DNA from: Endozoicomonas sp965198415
GTDB taxonomy: Bacteria > Pseudomonadota > Gammaproteobacteria > Pseudomonadales > Endozoicomonadaceae
Assembly: GCA_965198415.1 (NCBI GenBank)
Contig: CBDAPN010000032.1
Coordinates: 496,001 to 560,000, forward strand
Reading direction: 5' to 3'
Length of the DNA stretch: 64,000 bases
Shown in pieces: positions 28,360 through 37,602 of this stretch; position 1 is the stretch's first letter; each line of letters begins with the position of its first letter. Both the position numbers and the translations under genes were made by a program. The notes under the pieces were generated by a model. The model saw only the letters and a list, made by a program, of their open reading frames with translations, did no database searches and had not been told where the DNA came from.

Positions 28360-29682
28360 TTACCTGATAAAAAGCGCCATAGACTCCACATGGGCAGTGT
28401 GTGGAAACATATCCATCACATTCAGGCGCAGTAGCCTAAATCCGTATGCTGCAAGGATACCTGCATCTCTGGCCAAAGTCGCCGGATTGCAGGAAATATA
28501 CAACAATCGGTTCGGTAAAAACTCCGCCAGCTGTGTGATCACAAAATCGGCTCCAGCCCGGGGTGGGTCAAGCACCACAATATCGTAACCCGCTTTGGCC
28601 CACGCCTCGCCGCTGCAGTCAGCGGCCAGATCGGCACAATAAAAACTGAGATTGTGCAAGCCATTGCGTTCGCCATTAAGTTTGGCCTGCTGCACCGAAC
28701 TCTCAGCACCCTCCACTGCGGTAACGTGCTGAGCAAACTGCGCTATGGGTAAAGAGAAATTGCCCAGCCCGCAAAATAGATCCAGCACTCGGTCTGAGGG
28801 TTTGAGCATGAGCCACTCTAAAGCCTGCGCAACCATTGCCTCATTAATTGACGCATTAACCTGAGTAAAATCCTGCGGACGAAAATAGAGTTTTAAACCG
28901 GCCGCTGACAGGTCATAGTACATTGCCGTATCTTTTGCCAATGGTGATGGATAAAAAAGCTCCACCTCATTCGGGTCACCTTGTAAATACAGCAACAGCT
29001 GATGCTCAGCGGCGAACTCTCGCAATAATTGCTGATCCCTCCCAGGCAGTGGACGAATATGTCGCAACAGCAACCCACGGCCATTTCTGGCCAAAAAACA
29101 TTCAGCATGGGAGATGGCAGTGGCATTTTTCAGCGTTGGCAGCAATGCACGCAGCAACGAGGGAATCTCCTGCAGTGGCGCCGCCAGCACCGGACACTGA
29201 ATAATGTCGCAAATGGCGTTACTGCCCTTCTCCCGAAACCCAAGCTGCAACCGCCCTTTTCGCCAGCGAATGGCAAAACGGCAACGATGGCGATAGCCGT
29301 AGGGCGATGAAGACAACGGCGCCTCAAGGTGCTCAGGTGCTACGCTGGCAAAGCGCGCTAGTTGATCCAGCACAATGCCTTGCTTGGCGCTCAACTGCCC
29401 GTCGTAGGACCAGTACTGTAAGCTACAGCCACCGCACTGACGAAAATGCCGACAGGTCGGCTCACAGCGCTGCGGTGATGCTGAAACTACCGTTTTGACC
29501 GAGGCATTAGCAAAGCGTCGTTTATTTTCCAAAACTCGAACTTGAACCGACTCATCCGGCAACGCGCCGTCCACAAACAGGGTTTTACCGTTAACGCGGG
29601 CAATGCCACGCCCGTCATGGGAGATACTTTCGATTCGCACTGCCTCATTCAGTACAGACGATCGTGAGGAAGCACTGGACAT
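28360..29682 (-). CDS. rlmD: 23S rRNA (uracil-1939-C5)-methyltransferase RlmD
   Basis: SAM-dependent RNA methyltransferase that makes m5U1939 in 23S rRNA. The 440 residues contain an N-terminal TRAM domain (about 12-65) and an iron-sulfur cluster set, Cys73, Cys77, Cys83 and Cys86, in CEPTCRHFRQCGGCSLQYW, with the later C in DIIQCPV. The SAM-binding core has DRVLDLFCGLGNFSLP, and the catalytic Cys lies in LLYISCNPATLARD. Its place between cysM and relA is the same as in Pseudomonas. A perfect 30-bp palindrome lies 23 bases upstream of its start. Confidence 0.95.
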   Translation of the reverse strand: MSSASSRSSVLNEAVRIESISHDGRGIARVNGKTLFVDGALPDESVQVRVLENKRRFANASVKTVVSASPQRCEPTCRHFRQCGGCSLQYWSYDGQLSAKQGIVLDQLARFASVAPEHLEAPLSSSPYGYRHRCRFAIRWRKGRLQLGFREKGSNAICDIIQCPVLAAPLQEIPSLLRALLPTLKNATAISHAECFLARNGRGLLLRHIRPLPGRDQQLLREFAAEHQLLLYLQGDPNEVELFYPSPLAKDTAMYYDLSAAGLKLYFRPQDFTQVNASINEAMVAQALEWLMLKPSDRVLDLFCGLGNFSLPIAQFAQHVTAVEGAESSVQQAKLNGERNGLHNLSFYCADLAADCSGEAWAKAGYDIVVLDPPRAGADFVITQLAEFLPNRLLYISCNPATLARDAGILAAYGFRLLRLNVMDMFPHTAHVESMALFIR

Positions 29683-29705
29683 AAATTATTTCCAACTTTT
29701 TTTGG

Positions 29706-29735
29706 CAGGTTTAAAAACAGCTGTTTTTAAACCTG
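29706..29735. promoter_or_regulatory. Perfect 30-bp palindrome upstream of rlmD
   Basis: Every base pairs across the centre at 29720/29721: arm CAGGTTTAAAAACAG followed by its exact complement. As RNA it would form a 13-bp stem with an AGCT loop. It lies between the cysM stop (29837) and the rlmD start (29682) and has no downstream T-tract on the minus strand. It is either a mRNA hairpin/terminator or an operator. Confidence 0.6.
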
Positions 29736-29836
29736 AGATTAACAAACAGAAAAGTCTATCCCTGAGCGGTCATTTTGAAAACAGTTAGGCGATTAACTAA
29801 GAGATACATTGGTAACAGAAAAAACCAGTGCTGGGT

Positions 29837-30733
29837 TCAAGGTAAAAATACACCGGTTGAAAGGTAACGGTCACCACGGTCACAGATAATCGTCACGATG
29901 GTAGCATTTTCCACCGTTGCCGATAGCCGCAACGCTGCCGCCACCGCTCCGCCGGAGGAGACGCCACAGAAAATCCCCTCTTGCCGCGCTAATGCCCGCA
30001 TACACTCCTCGGCTTCGTGCTGATTAATATCCATCACCTGATCAATGGCCGAGGGGTCAAAAATAGCGGGCAGATACTGCGGGCTCCAACGACGAATGCC
30101 GGGTATTTGAGAGCCGTCTTCTGGCTGCAGGCCAATGATCTGAATGGCCTGATTCTTGGCTTTCAGGTAGCGGGACGTGCCCATAATGGTTCCGGTTGTC
30201 CCCATTGCGCTGACAAAATGCGTCACTTCGCCTCTGGTCTGCTGCCAGATTTCTGGCCCGGTGCCGCCAAAATGCGCTTTGGGGTTATCCGGGTTTGCGA
30301 ATTGATTCAGCACTTTGCCAAGCCCCTGCTGCTGCATAGTCAGCGCTTTGTCCCGCGCTCCCTCCATGCCGTTGCCCACCAAAATTAACTCGGCGCCATA
30401 GGCGGCCATGGCTGCACGACGCTCATCGCTCATATTGTCAGGCATGATAAGAATCATGCGATAACCACGCACCGCAGCAGCCATAGCCAAGGCGATTCCG
30501 GTATTGCCACTGGTGGCTTCAATAAGGGTGTCACCGGGGCTGATCGCTTGGCGAGCCTCAGCCTCAACGATCATGGACAGCGCGGGACGATCTTTAACGG
30601 AACCCGCCGGATTTTGCCCCTCAAGCTTCAGCAACAGCGTATTGGAGCTATTACCCTGCAAACGCTGGAGGCGTATAAGAGGCGTATTGCCGATGAGTGA
30701 CTCTATCGTAGGGTATTCAGCCGAGCGTTCCAT
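29837..30733 (-). CDS. cysM: Cysteine synthase B (O-acetylserine sulfhydrylase)
   Basis: PLP enzyme that makes cysteine from O-acetylserine and sulfide or thiosulfate. The ATG at 30733 (MERSAEYPTIESLIGNTPLIRL) aligns with known CysM starts. A frame 39 codons longer would run almost to the barA start and was rejected. The PLP lysine is Lys47 in NPAGSVKDR. The phosphate loop TSGNTGIALA, the GTTGTIMG segment and the CysM-type EGIFCGVSSGGAVAAAL are present. The 298 residues fit CysM (about 300). It is divergent from barA with 87 bases between start codons, as in Pseudomonas. Confidence 0.94.
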   Translation of the reverse strand: MERSAEYPTIESLIGNTPLIRLQRLQGNSSNTLLLKLEGQNPAGSVKDRPALSMIVEAEARQAISPGDTLIEATSGNTGIALAMAAAVRGYRMILIMPDNMSDERRAAMAAYGAELILVGNGMEGARDKALTMQQQGLGKVLNQFANPDNPKAHFGGTGPEIWQQTRGEVTHFVSAMGTTGTIMGTSRYLKAKNQAIQIIGLQPEDGSQIPGIRRWSPQYLPAIFDPSAIDQVMDINQHEAEECMRALARQEGIFCGVSSGGAVAAALRLSATVENATIVTIICDRGDRYLSTGVFLP

Positions 30734-30820
30734 AGACTTATAACTTATATTCAATTTATCATGACGGCGGGAAATAAAACCCGGCAATAATAACGAACAT
30801 AAGCCGTTTAGGGAAAGGGC

Positions 30821-33493
30821 ATGAAACAGTATCTGCTGGCATTTTGGCAACGCATTCTTCTGCTGGCTTTGTTGCCCGGTATGGCTATCTCATTATTGAT
30901 GGGCGGCATTTACATCAGTAAAAGATACTATGAGCTGGATCAGCAGCTCATAGCCAAAGCCCACAGTCAGTCTGAGCAAAAAGCGGCCCTCATGGCACGG
31001 GTGCTGGCACATTCAGAACCAAACGACCTGCAACAGCTGCTCACCCTGATACTCAATGACAACGACATCCGAGCGGTCAGCCTGCTCAATAAAAATGGTC
31101 AGGAAATTATCCATGCCGGCCCGGCTCTTACGGCAGCGGAACAATCGCCTGATTTACTCAAAGCAGAAAAAACCTGGTACAGCAAAGACCAGATCATCCA
31201 GATCGCCAACCCCATCACCACCCCCGGTAAACCGCCAATGGGCTGGCTGATCATTGAGTACACCTATGCGCCCATGCATCTGGCCCATTATCACTCGTTA
31301 GCTTTCAGTATTATGGCCGTCGCCATTGGGCTGGCGCTTACCCTATTGATCAGCCTGAAGTTAAGCAAAGGTGTTATGCGACCACTGAAAAATATGGTGC
31401 GAATAATTGAGCGTATTCGAGACGGCTTTTTTGACACCCGCCTGAACACCAGCCCCACAAGCCTCTTATACGAGATGGAGTCCGCCATTAATCAAATGCT
31501 CAACAACTTACAGAGCAATAACGAGAAGATGACCAGTCACATTGCCCAGTACAATAACGAACTGAAGGAAACACTCGAAACCATTGAAATTCAAAATGTC
31601 GAACTCGATTTGGCACGCAAAGAAGCACTGATGGCCAGTCGCAGCAAAAGTGAATTTCTGGCCAATATGAGCCATGAAATCAGAACACCATTGAATGGTA
31701 TTATTGGTTTTTCCAACCTGCTGCTAAGCTCCGGGCTTACCCCACAACAATACGACTACGCCAGCACTATTGAAAAGTCTTCAAAAGGCCTGTTGACCAT
31801 GCTAAATGAGATTCTCGACTTCTCCAAAATGGAGGCTGGAAAACTGAACCTTGACCCACAAAATGAGTGCTTACACGACATCATCGAAGATGTAATCAGC
31901 TTTATGGCACCTGCAGCCCATGGCAAACTTCTGGAAATTGCCCACCTCATATACGACGACGTACCAAAAAATATTGTGGTAGACGGCCAGCGGTTAAAAC
32001 AGATACTCACCAACCTGCTCAGTAACGCCATCAAATTCACCAGCTACGGCTCAATCGCCGTGCGGGTGATGTTAGAAGCAGACGAAGGCATAACAAAAGA
32101 TAACAACCAACTGACGCTGAAAATTTCGGTAACCGACACCGGCATTGGCCTTAGCGAAACACAACAACAAAGCCTATTTCACGCTTTTTCCCAGATCGAC
32201 TCCAGCAGAACCCGCAAAAATGGTGGCAGTGGTTTGGGTCTTGCCATCTGTAAACATCTGGTGGAGCAGATGGGGGGGGAAATCGGGGTGAAATCGGATT
32301 TAGGGCAGGGCGCGATTTTTTGGTTCACCATAAAGACCCGTATTGGCAAACCGGTGAATAGCTACGACGACGAGAAACCCCTCGCCGGTCAGGCAGTGCT
32401 GCTTATTGAACCCAATGAATTGAGCCGGCTCTCTGCCTCCCATTTGCTGACCAGGCTCGGTGCCAATCTCACCACCGCCTGCAGTTTTCAGCCAACAAAC
32501 CAGACAACAGATGTCCAATATAATTTCGTTTTCATCAGTCTCGACGAGAGCAACCCAAACGTTACAAACCTGCAAAACCAGTTCCCTGCTGCCAGCATCA
32601 TTGCGCTCAGTGCAGCGGGCACCAACCCGGTTCTGCCAGAGACAGTCAAAACCGTGCTCAAACCGCTCAGCATGCAGCGGCTCAGGCCACTGATACTGTG
32701 TAACAATGATGATGCTTACCAGTCCGTTAACAAGTCGTTAAACATCTTGGTGGTTGATGATAACCCGGTCAACCTGAAATTGCTGAGCTCCATATTGAAC
32801 TGCCAAGGGCTGCACACTGCACAGAATGGTTTTGAGGCTTTGGAGCTATGCCAACAGCTCACCTTCGATATTATTTTTATGGATGTGCAAATGCCGGTTA
32901 TGGACGGTCTGCAAGCTACGAAAAAAATCCGTTCTGAGTTGAAAAACCGTTGCACGCCAATCGTTGCTGTCACCGCCCACGCTTTGCCCGATGAGAAAAA
33001 AGACCTGCTGCAAAGCGGTTTTGATGATTACCTAAGCAAACCCGTGGGTGAGAAACAACTGATCGGCGTTTTGAATCAATGGACTCAAACCCCCAAAAAC
33101 TTTTTTAATAAACACGAAACCAAAACGCAGCAAGTGACCAACCCATCCAACAGCCCGGTAGATACCCGCAAAGGCGTGGAGCTGGCCGCCGGAGACGAAG
33201 CACTGGCACAGGAGATGCTGACGATGCTAATAGCGGAGCTGGATGATGACTTAGACATTCTACAGGCAGGCTGGCGAGCGAAAGACTTCTCTGTAGTACT
33301 TGAACGAGTACACCGACTACACGGCGCCTGCCGTTATTGCGGAGTTTTAGAGCTTGTCAATGTATGTAACCGGCTTGAAACTCGCTTAAAAAAATACAAC
33401 ACCCTTATAAGCCCTGAAATACAGGAAGACTTTCAACAATTAATCGATGCAATAGGTCGACTAAAAGAGTGGCCGCTACAGAGGGTTAGTTAG
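30821..33493 (+). CDS. barA: Hybrid sensor histidine kinase BarA/GacS
   Basis: Inner-membrane kinase that, through the response regulator UvrY/GacA and small RNAs, controls carbon flow, biofilm and secreted factors. Order of parts in 890 residues: TM1 (about 11-31), periplasmic sensor (about 32-160), TM2 (about 161-180), HAMP (about 182-235), coiled coil, HisKA with phospho-His285 in NMSHEIRTPLNG, ATPase (NLLSNAIKF, DTGIGL, GGSGLGLAICK), a degenerate receiver (about 525-630) with no acidic pair or phospho-Asp, a canonical receiver with Asp688 in FMDVQMPVMDG, and a C-terminal Hpt with His834 in RLHGACRYCG. The phosphorelay is thus complete. The neighbouring cysM-rlmD-relA-mazG block is the classical GacS context. 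Confidence 0.94.
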   Translation: MKQYLLAFWQRILLLALLPGMAISLLMGGIYISKRYYELDQQLIAKAHSQSEQKAALMARVLAHSEPNDLQQLLTLILNDNDIRAVSLLNKNGQEIIHAGPALTAAEQSPDLLKAEKTWYSKDQIIQIANPITTPGKPPMGWLIIEYTYAPMHLAHYHSLAFSIMAVAIGLALTLLISLKLSKGVMRPLKNMVRIIERIRDGFFDTRLNTSPTSLLYEMESAINQMLNNLQSNNEKMTSHIAQYNNELKETLETIEIQNVELDLARKEALMASRSKSEFLANMSHEIRTPLNGIIGFSNLLLSSGLTPQQYDYASTIEKSSKGLLTMLNEILDFSKMEAGKLNLDPQNECLHDIIEDVISFMAPAAHGKLLEIAHLIYDDVPKNIVVDGQRLKQILTNLLSNAIKFTSYGSIAVRVMLEADEGITKDNNQLTLKISVTDTGIGLSETQQQSLFHAFSQIDSSRTRKNGGSGLGLAICKHLVEQMGGEIGVKSDLGQGAIFWFTIKTRIGKPVNSYDDEKPLAGQAVLLIEPNELSRLSASHLLTRLGANLTTACSFQPTNQTTDVQYNFVFISLDESNPNVTNLQNQFPAASIIALSAAGTNPVLPETVKTVLKPLSMQRLRPLILCNNDDAYQSVNKSLNILVVDDNPVNLKLLSSILNCQGLHTAQNGFEALELCQQLTFDIIFMDVQMPVMDGLQATKKIRSELKNRCTPIVAVTAHALPDEKKDLLQSGFDDYLSKPVGEKQLIGVLNQWTQTPKNFFNKHETKTQQVTNPSNSPVDTRKGVELAAGDEALAQEMLTMLIAELDDDLDILQAGWRAKDFSVVLERVHRLHGACRYCGVLELVNVCNRLETRLKKYNTLISPEIQEDFQQLIDAIGRLKEWPLQRVS

Positions 33494-33503
33494 CTGGTAC
33501 GAC

Positions 33504-33528
33504 GACTTTTGCCTTCTCGTCAAAAGTC
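33504..33528 (+). terminator. Weak hairpin after barA
   Basis: An 8-bp stem GACTTTTG / CAAAAGTC with a 9-base loop lies 11 bases after the barA stop. It lacks a T-tract, so rho-independent function is doubtful. Confidence 0.3.
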
Positions 33529-33631
33529 TGTCGAACCCATTTAACTTACGACGAACACAGCCATAAGCATCGTACCTCTACCAGATTCTCGGTCAGCGGC
33601 TTACACCAGTTGCGAACCAACTGTACCGACC

Positions 33632-33991
33632 TCACGGTATAGTTATCACAGCCTCCCTGAGTTGTCGGGTCATTTTCTGGACATCACTGACGTTCAGATC
33701 AAGCTCTTGAGCAATCTGGTTGTTCGATATATTCAGTGACATCAGATGCAGACAGCTAACCCAAATTTTCAGTGGTTGGTGGTGACCGGAAAAGACGTAG
33801 AGAGTCAGGTCATCGAACTTGCGCCTGCAGTTTTTGCAGAAATAGCGCTGCCGTTCTGGCTGTGACTCATCCTTACCCTAGCGGGTAATGTCATCACTTT
33901 TGCAGCGGGGGCAGATTATGCCATCAGGCCAGCGGAGTTCGCGTATGCGTTCATAGCACTTGGCGGTATCGAGGAGATCATACAGCTTCAT
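33632..33991 (-). pseudogene. IS1595-family transposase remnant (zinc-ribbon N-terminus)
   Basis: Reading the minus strand from the ATG at 33991 gives MKLYDLLDTAKCYERIRELRWPDG and then ICPRCKSDDITR, an amber stop (33878-33880), RQRYFCKNCRRKFDDLT, and IWVSCLHLMSLNISNNQIAQEL. The two CxxC pairs form the zinc ribbon that opens IS1595-type transposases. The frame closes at 33632 and the DDE catalytic part is missing. The in-frame stop and truncation mean it is dead. It marks the left edge of the mobile-element island next to barA. Confidence 0.75.
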
Positions 33992-34080
33992 AGTGAAGCT
34001 GTTTTATGCTGGAAAGCTCGCTACTTGTAGTCGGGAAAACCGTATTGGTGACAGCTCCCCGGAACCCATTAAGAGCCTTT

Positions 34081-35106
34081 TTAATTATTAGTTTCAGACC
34101 ACGCCTTATGAACGGTGACAACATGTTCACTATCTGATGGATTTATGGTTTCATTTGATTTTCCAAAATCACCATGAAACTCAGAATTTATTTCTTCTTC
34201 CTTGTGTTGCTCATGAGGTGCAGCATCATTCAGATGATGTGAATTTCTACGGTGAGAAGTTAGATTTTCATTACTGGTTGGAGTAGTTGACCTATTTGAC
34301 CTCCTGCGATCTTCAAAAGCCTCAGAATATTCAGTTGTCTTGCCGTATTCATGATTTGAATTTTCAATCAGGCTCTGTAAACTTCCTTGGCCAGAGGCTG
34401 AAGTTAAACTATCCTCGTTTTGCTCCAATGGATTTATTGTTATGAGCTCATGTAAAAGACTAGCTTCTAATGGCCCTGAATCATCTAATACATTTTTATT
34501 CCTTAGATCAGGACCTATTAAAATATTATGAGCTGTAGGAAAAAGATAAAATCTTTCTTCTAATTTTACTTTTATTTCTGTGTAATCTACATGAAGATTA
34601 AAACCCTTAGATGTATAATCACCTTTAGAATAAAACCTTTCCACATCAGGACTTATTTTACGTAAACCATTCACCAATGAAAAATGCTTCTCTGCTACAT
34701 GACCATGACTACGAACAAAATGATAAAACAACCGGTCAAGTACTTTATCTGCTGAGTTTTTATTTTTTCCAGAGTCATTTCCTGAATCTTTAACGAATAT
34801 TCGAAGTAATATCATAATTAGCCCCGCAGCCTTTTGTTTGTCATCAAGGTTTAATGAACCATCATTTTCGCACATTCCATCGAGTTTAGACTCAAGAATT
34901 ATTAACCAATCTTTTTTAGTTAATACATCCCCTTCACCATTTAAAGCTCTAAAACAATTAATCATTGCTCGCAATAATTTTGAATGTTTTTCTTTTACCC
35001 CAAGTCGATCACTAGCAGACTTCATAATTTCTGTTTTTGTTGGCAAACATATTTCTTCAATTGGAAAAGTTTCGGGTAAAATCGCACTGGCCGACCTTGA
35101 AGACAA
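34081..35106 (-). CDS. AT-rich hypothetical protein, main part of a frameshifted gene
   Basis: Open frame of 341 codons with a poor start (TTG at 35106, no ribosome-binding site; ATG at 35025 also possible). It is clearly more AT-rich than the core genes around it. The first ~190 residues are predicted helical (KHSKLLRAMINCFRALNG, KKDWLIILESKLDGM, DKQKAAGLIMILLRIF, KVLDRLFYHFVRSHG). The last ~130 are hydrophilic, Ser/Asn/His/Glu-rich and probably disordered. No family was recognised and no signal peptide or membrane segment is seen. The upstream frame (35022-35327) has the better start and reaches it through a hexanucleotide repeat. One extra base in the A6/T6 tract beside that repeat would join the two. 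The style suits an effector or surface-exposed accessory protein, but this is a guess. Confidence 0.55.
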   Translation of the reverse strand: MSSRSASAILPETFPIEEICLPTKTEIMKSASDRLGVKEKHSKLLRAMINCFRALNGEGDVLTKKDWLIILESKLDGMCENDGSLNLDDKQKAAGLIMILLRIFVKDSGNDSGKNKNSADKVLDRLFYHFVRSHGHVAEKHFSLVNGLRKISPDVERFYSKGDYTSKGFNLHVDYTEIKVKLEERFYLFPTAHNILIGPDLRNKNVLDDSGPLEASLLHELITINPLEQNEDSLTSASGQGSLQSLIENSNHEYGKTTEYSEAFEDRRRSNRSTTPTSNENLTSHRRNSHHLNDAAPHEQHKEEEINSEFHGDFGKSNETINPSDSEHVVTVHKAWSETNN

Positions 35107-35327
35107 AAGGGTATCAGAAAACTCAGAGACTGAGACTGAGACTGAGACTGAGACTGAGACTGAGACTGAGACTGAGAAAAAATCTGACTTCTTGATACAT
35201 CAGAGCAACTGACGCTTCTAGCATTACTCGTTTTACCGATTGCTGTATCCGCCTCTTGGCTGCTAAAGGTTTTATTAGGTAGACGACTGTTCAAATCTAC
35301 ATCATTAATATTATCACTTGAGTACAT
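35022..35327 (-). pseudogene. N-terminal part of the frameshifted AT-rich gene, with Ser-Gln repeat
   Basis: From the ATG at 35327 (AAGGG eight bases upstream) this frame reads MYSSDNINDVDLNSRLPN, then SSQEADTAIGKT, then (SQ)n encoded by the hexanucleotide repeat, and finally a tail that overlaps the main gene in another frame. It probably supplies the true start of the gene at 34081. Adding one base before the repeat shifts the repeat from Ser-Gln to Ser-Val and continues into the long frame. Confidence 0.5.
35126..35182. repeat. Hexanucleotide microsatellite (TGAGAC)n next to an A6 tract
   Basis: Seven exact TGAGAC units (35131-35172) have partial units on both sides, followed directly by six A (35177-35182). 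It lies inside the frameshifted gene. Units of six do not change frame, while the homopolymer can. Confidence 0.9.
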
Positions 35328-35574
35328 ACAATAAACCCTTGTTTTTTTGTTCCTAATAATATTGAGTTTCCACTTTTTACAACTTTCGCCCATTACCAAG
35401 GCGGTTCGGAGATTATGATGTAATTCTGCTAATAGATGGAATATAAATAAGAAATAAGGCTGCACTCTTTTATTAGGAATAACCTGGTTAAAGTTGGCGG
35501 TTTGCTGTTGTTTATTGGTTGCGGTGAAACGTTACAGTAGCTTTATAATGGCCAACTGTTCATCGCTAAGAGTA

Positions 35575-36107
35575 AAGAGCCGCTGAATATCCGCTGGAGC
35601 AGGGAACTTTCTTCTGAACCTTTCAGCATCACGTTAAGTAAAGACAGGGCTGGACAGTACTTTGTTTCAATGCTCTGTGAGTTTGAATTAAAACCAATGC
35701 CTGTTTCCAACAAAACAGTGGGCATTGATTTAAGTTTAACTGATCTGTTCATCATGTCGGACGGTAAAAAATCCGGCAATCCACGTCATACCCAACGCTA
35801 CGAGCACACACTGGCTCACCTTCAGCGCCAACTAGCTAAGAAGCAAAAAGGCAGTAACAACCAAGCGAAAACACGGCTCCAGATTGCCCATATTCACGCC
35901 AAAATAGCCGGATGGATGCTACCCACAAGGCATCCCGTACACTCATTAACGAAAACCAAATTGTATGCCGTTGAGTCGTTTAATTTAAAAGGCATGATCA
36001 GAAACCCAAAGCTGGCAAAGCATTTTTTTGATGCTAACTGGGGAGAGTTTGTCCGACAGTTAAAGTACAAAGCCGAGCACACCCAAAGGACGGGGAGTGT
36101 GACGTAG
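35575..36107 (+). pseudogene. IS200/IS605-family TnpB remnant
   Basis: Plus-strand reading gives RWSRELSSEPFSITLSKDRAG, the RuvC-like start TVGIDLSLTDLFIMSDGKK, NPRHTQRYEHTLAHLQRQLAKKQKGS, then, after compensating frameshifts near 35910-35960, AVESFNLKGMIRNPKLAKHFFDANWGEFVRQLKYKAE. This is the central part of an RNA-guided TnpB nuclease. The N-terminus is missing, and the zinc-ribbon end is cut off where the next insertion sequence begins. No adjacent tnpA was found. Confidence 0.8.
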
Positions 36108-36142
36108 TTATCCTAGTGATATACGGGATAATGCCTTTTATA

Positions 36143-36937
36143 ACGTGAGTTCGACGTAAAAAAAACAAGGAGCCTCCAGACAACTTAGCTATCTTTCGGG
36201 TACCAAACCATAGACAGCTAACCGGAGGCTCCATGTCTATGACCAGTGTATTCTGTGATGTCGATGATTTCTGTCTAATTTTTGAACCACAATGGCATAA
36301 GCAGCTTATCTGCAATGACAAAAAATCACCGGTTATATCAAAACTGACGCTCAGTGAGATAATGACCATCATTATCTGCTTCCATCAGAGCGCCTTCCGG
36401 GATTTCAAGCACTATTACCTGAGCCACATTGTCCGGCATAAATCAGACAGTTTTCCCAATTTGGTTTCTTATAACCGTTTTGTTGAGCTGATGAAGACGA
36501 CATTGATTCCATTGACTGTTTATCTCAAAACACAGTGCATGGGGAAGCCCACAGGTTTGTCGTTCATTGATTCTGCGCCTATCGTCGTTTGTTATAATCA
36601 TCAAAGCAATAACCACAAGGTGTTCAGAGAAGTTAGCTGGCTGGTTGAAAGAGAAAGGTCTGAATTTAGTGCCGAAAATTCGAAAAAACATGAAGCCGAA
36701 AGGGCTGAAGGCCTTTGATAAAGCCATGTTGAGAAAGCGAGCCGTGATCGAGAGTGTCAATGATCAGTTGAAAAATATTTCGCAGATAGAGCACACTCGA
36801 CACCGCTCACCATTCAATTTTGCTGTAAATCTGATTGCTGGCCTCATCGCTTATACAATGCAACCAAGAAAGCCTCATATAAATGTTTCCGCACTGACAG
36901 AGGGTGTCCCTTGGCTTTCTGAACGTCGGACTCACGT
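36143..36937 (+). mobile_element. IS982-family element with internal deletion (copy 1)
   Basis: Terminal inverted repeats are readable: ACGTGAGTTCGACGT at the left end (36143-36157) and its near-complement ACGTCGGACTCACGT at the right end (36923-36937). At 795 bp it is shorter than a usual IS982 (about 1 kb) because the middle of the transposase gene is lost. A second truncated copy in opposite orientation lies at 49220-49755. Confidence 0.8.
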
Positions 36938-36944
36938 TAATTAA
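36233..36944 (+). pseudogene. IS982-family transposase, internally deleted
   Basis: The N-terminal half is open (MSMTSVFCDVDDFCLIFEPQ, KLTLSEIMTIIICFHQSAFRDFKHYY, GKPTGLSFIDSAPIVVCYNH). It breaks after NNHKVFRE near 36640. The C-terminal half continues in another frame (AGWLKEKGLNLVPKIRKNMKPK, KRAVIESVNDQLKNISQIEHTRHRS). Comparison with the family and with the copy at 49.2-49.7 kb, which keeps EEAKRGKTSTGW after the break point, shows the central segment is deleted. It cannot make active transposase. Confidence 0.8.
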
Positions 36945-37227
36945 TGTTAATCAATAAACGACCATTGACAAACATTAAAACACTTGTTTAAAGTGCGACT
37001 CCATCACAAAATAACAACCATTCTCAAAGACAAACTCACAGGTTTTATGAGATGACCAGAGCAATGATGGCCTACGTGCGAGGCAGAACCGTTTATATTT
37101 AAACCTTTCCTCAGAACCCAAAAGGATCTGGGTTGATCTATTGCAAAATTGCCAATATACCTGCGTTCGTTATGTGCTAAGGTGCCGGTATTTTATTGCC
37201 TGATAGAACTCAACTGTAGATTAGCCA
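36945..37227. other. Gap between IS982 and the secretion genes
   Basis: No gene was recognised. It presumably contains the deletion junction that removed the first part of the HlyB-type gene. Confidence 0.35.
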
Positions 37228-37602
37228 TTGCGCCTTCGTGTTTTGTTAACAATGCACGATGTCCACAAATCTGGTGGGCAAAAACAGCGCATTGCCATTG
37301 CCCGGGCGTTGCTCACCAATCCGAAAATTTTGATTTTTGATGAAGCCACCAGTGCGCTGGATTACGAATCCGAACACATCATCCAGCAGAACATGAAACA
37401 GATCAGCCAGGGGCGTACGGTCTTTATTATTGCCCATCGTCTTTCCACAGTGCGGGAGGCGAACCGGATTATCGTGATGGATAAAGGCCGCATTGTAGAA
37501 TCTGGCAATCATCAGACACTGGTCAAACAAAGTGGTCATTACGCACGGTTGAATGCTCACCAGCAGGGCGTTAGAGCCGACGTATCTGGAGCCACATCAT
37601 GA
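37228..37602 (+). pseudogene. C-terminal fragment of a type I secretion ABC transporter (HlyB-like)
   Basis: Only the end of the ATPase domain remains: the signature motif SGGQKQRIAIARALL, Walker B ILIFDEATSALDYESE, the H-loop FIIAHRLSTVREANRI, and MDKGRIVESGNHQTLVKQSGHYARL, typical of HlyB/LktB/RTX transporters. The membrane domain, C39-like region and Walker A are absent; full proteins have about 700 residues. It overlaps the hlyD-like start by 4 bases (ATGA), the remnant of an operon. The deletion probably accompanied the neighbouring insertion sequence. Confidence 0.85.

Noticed and set aside
26190..29500. Numerous plus-strand open frames across relA and rlmD
   Set aside because: They mirror strongly conserved minus-strand genes, have no family motifs and lack ribosome-binding sites.
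35126..35176. Hexanucleotide repeat as the frame switch itself
   Set aside because: Gain or loss of six bases does not alter frame. Only the neighbouring homopolymer or another lesion can explain the frameshift.
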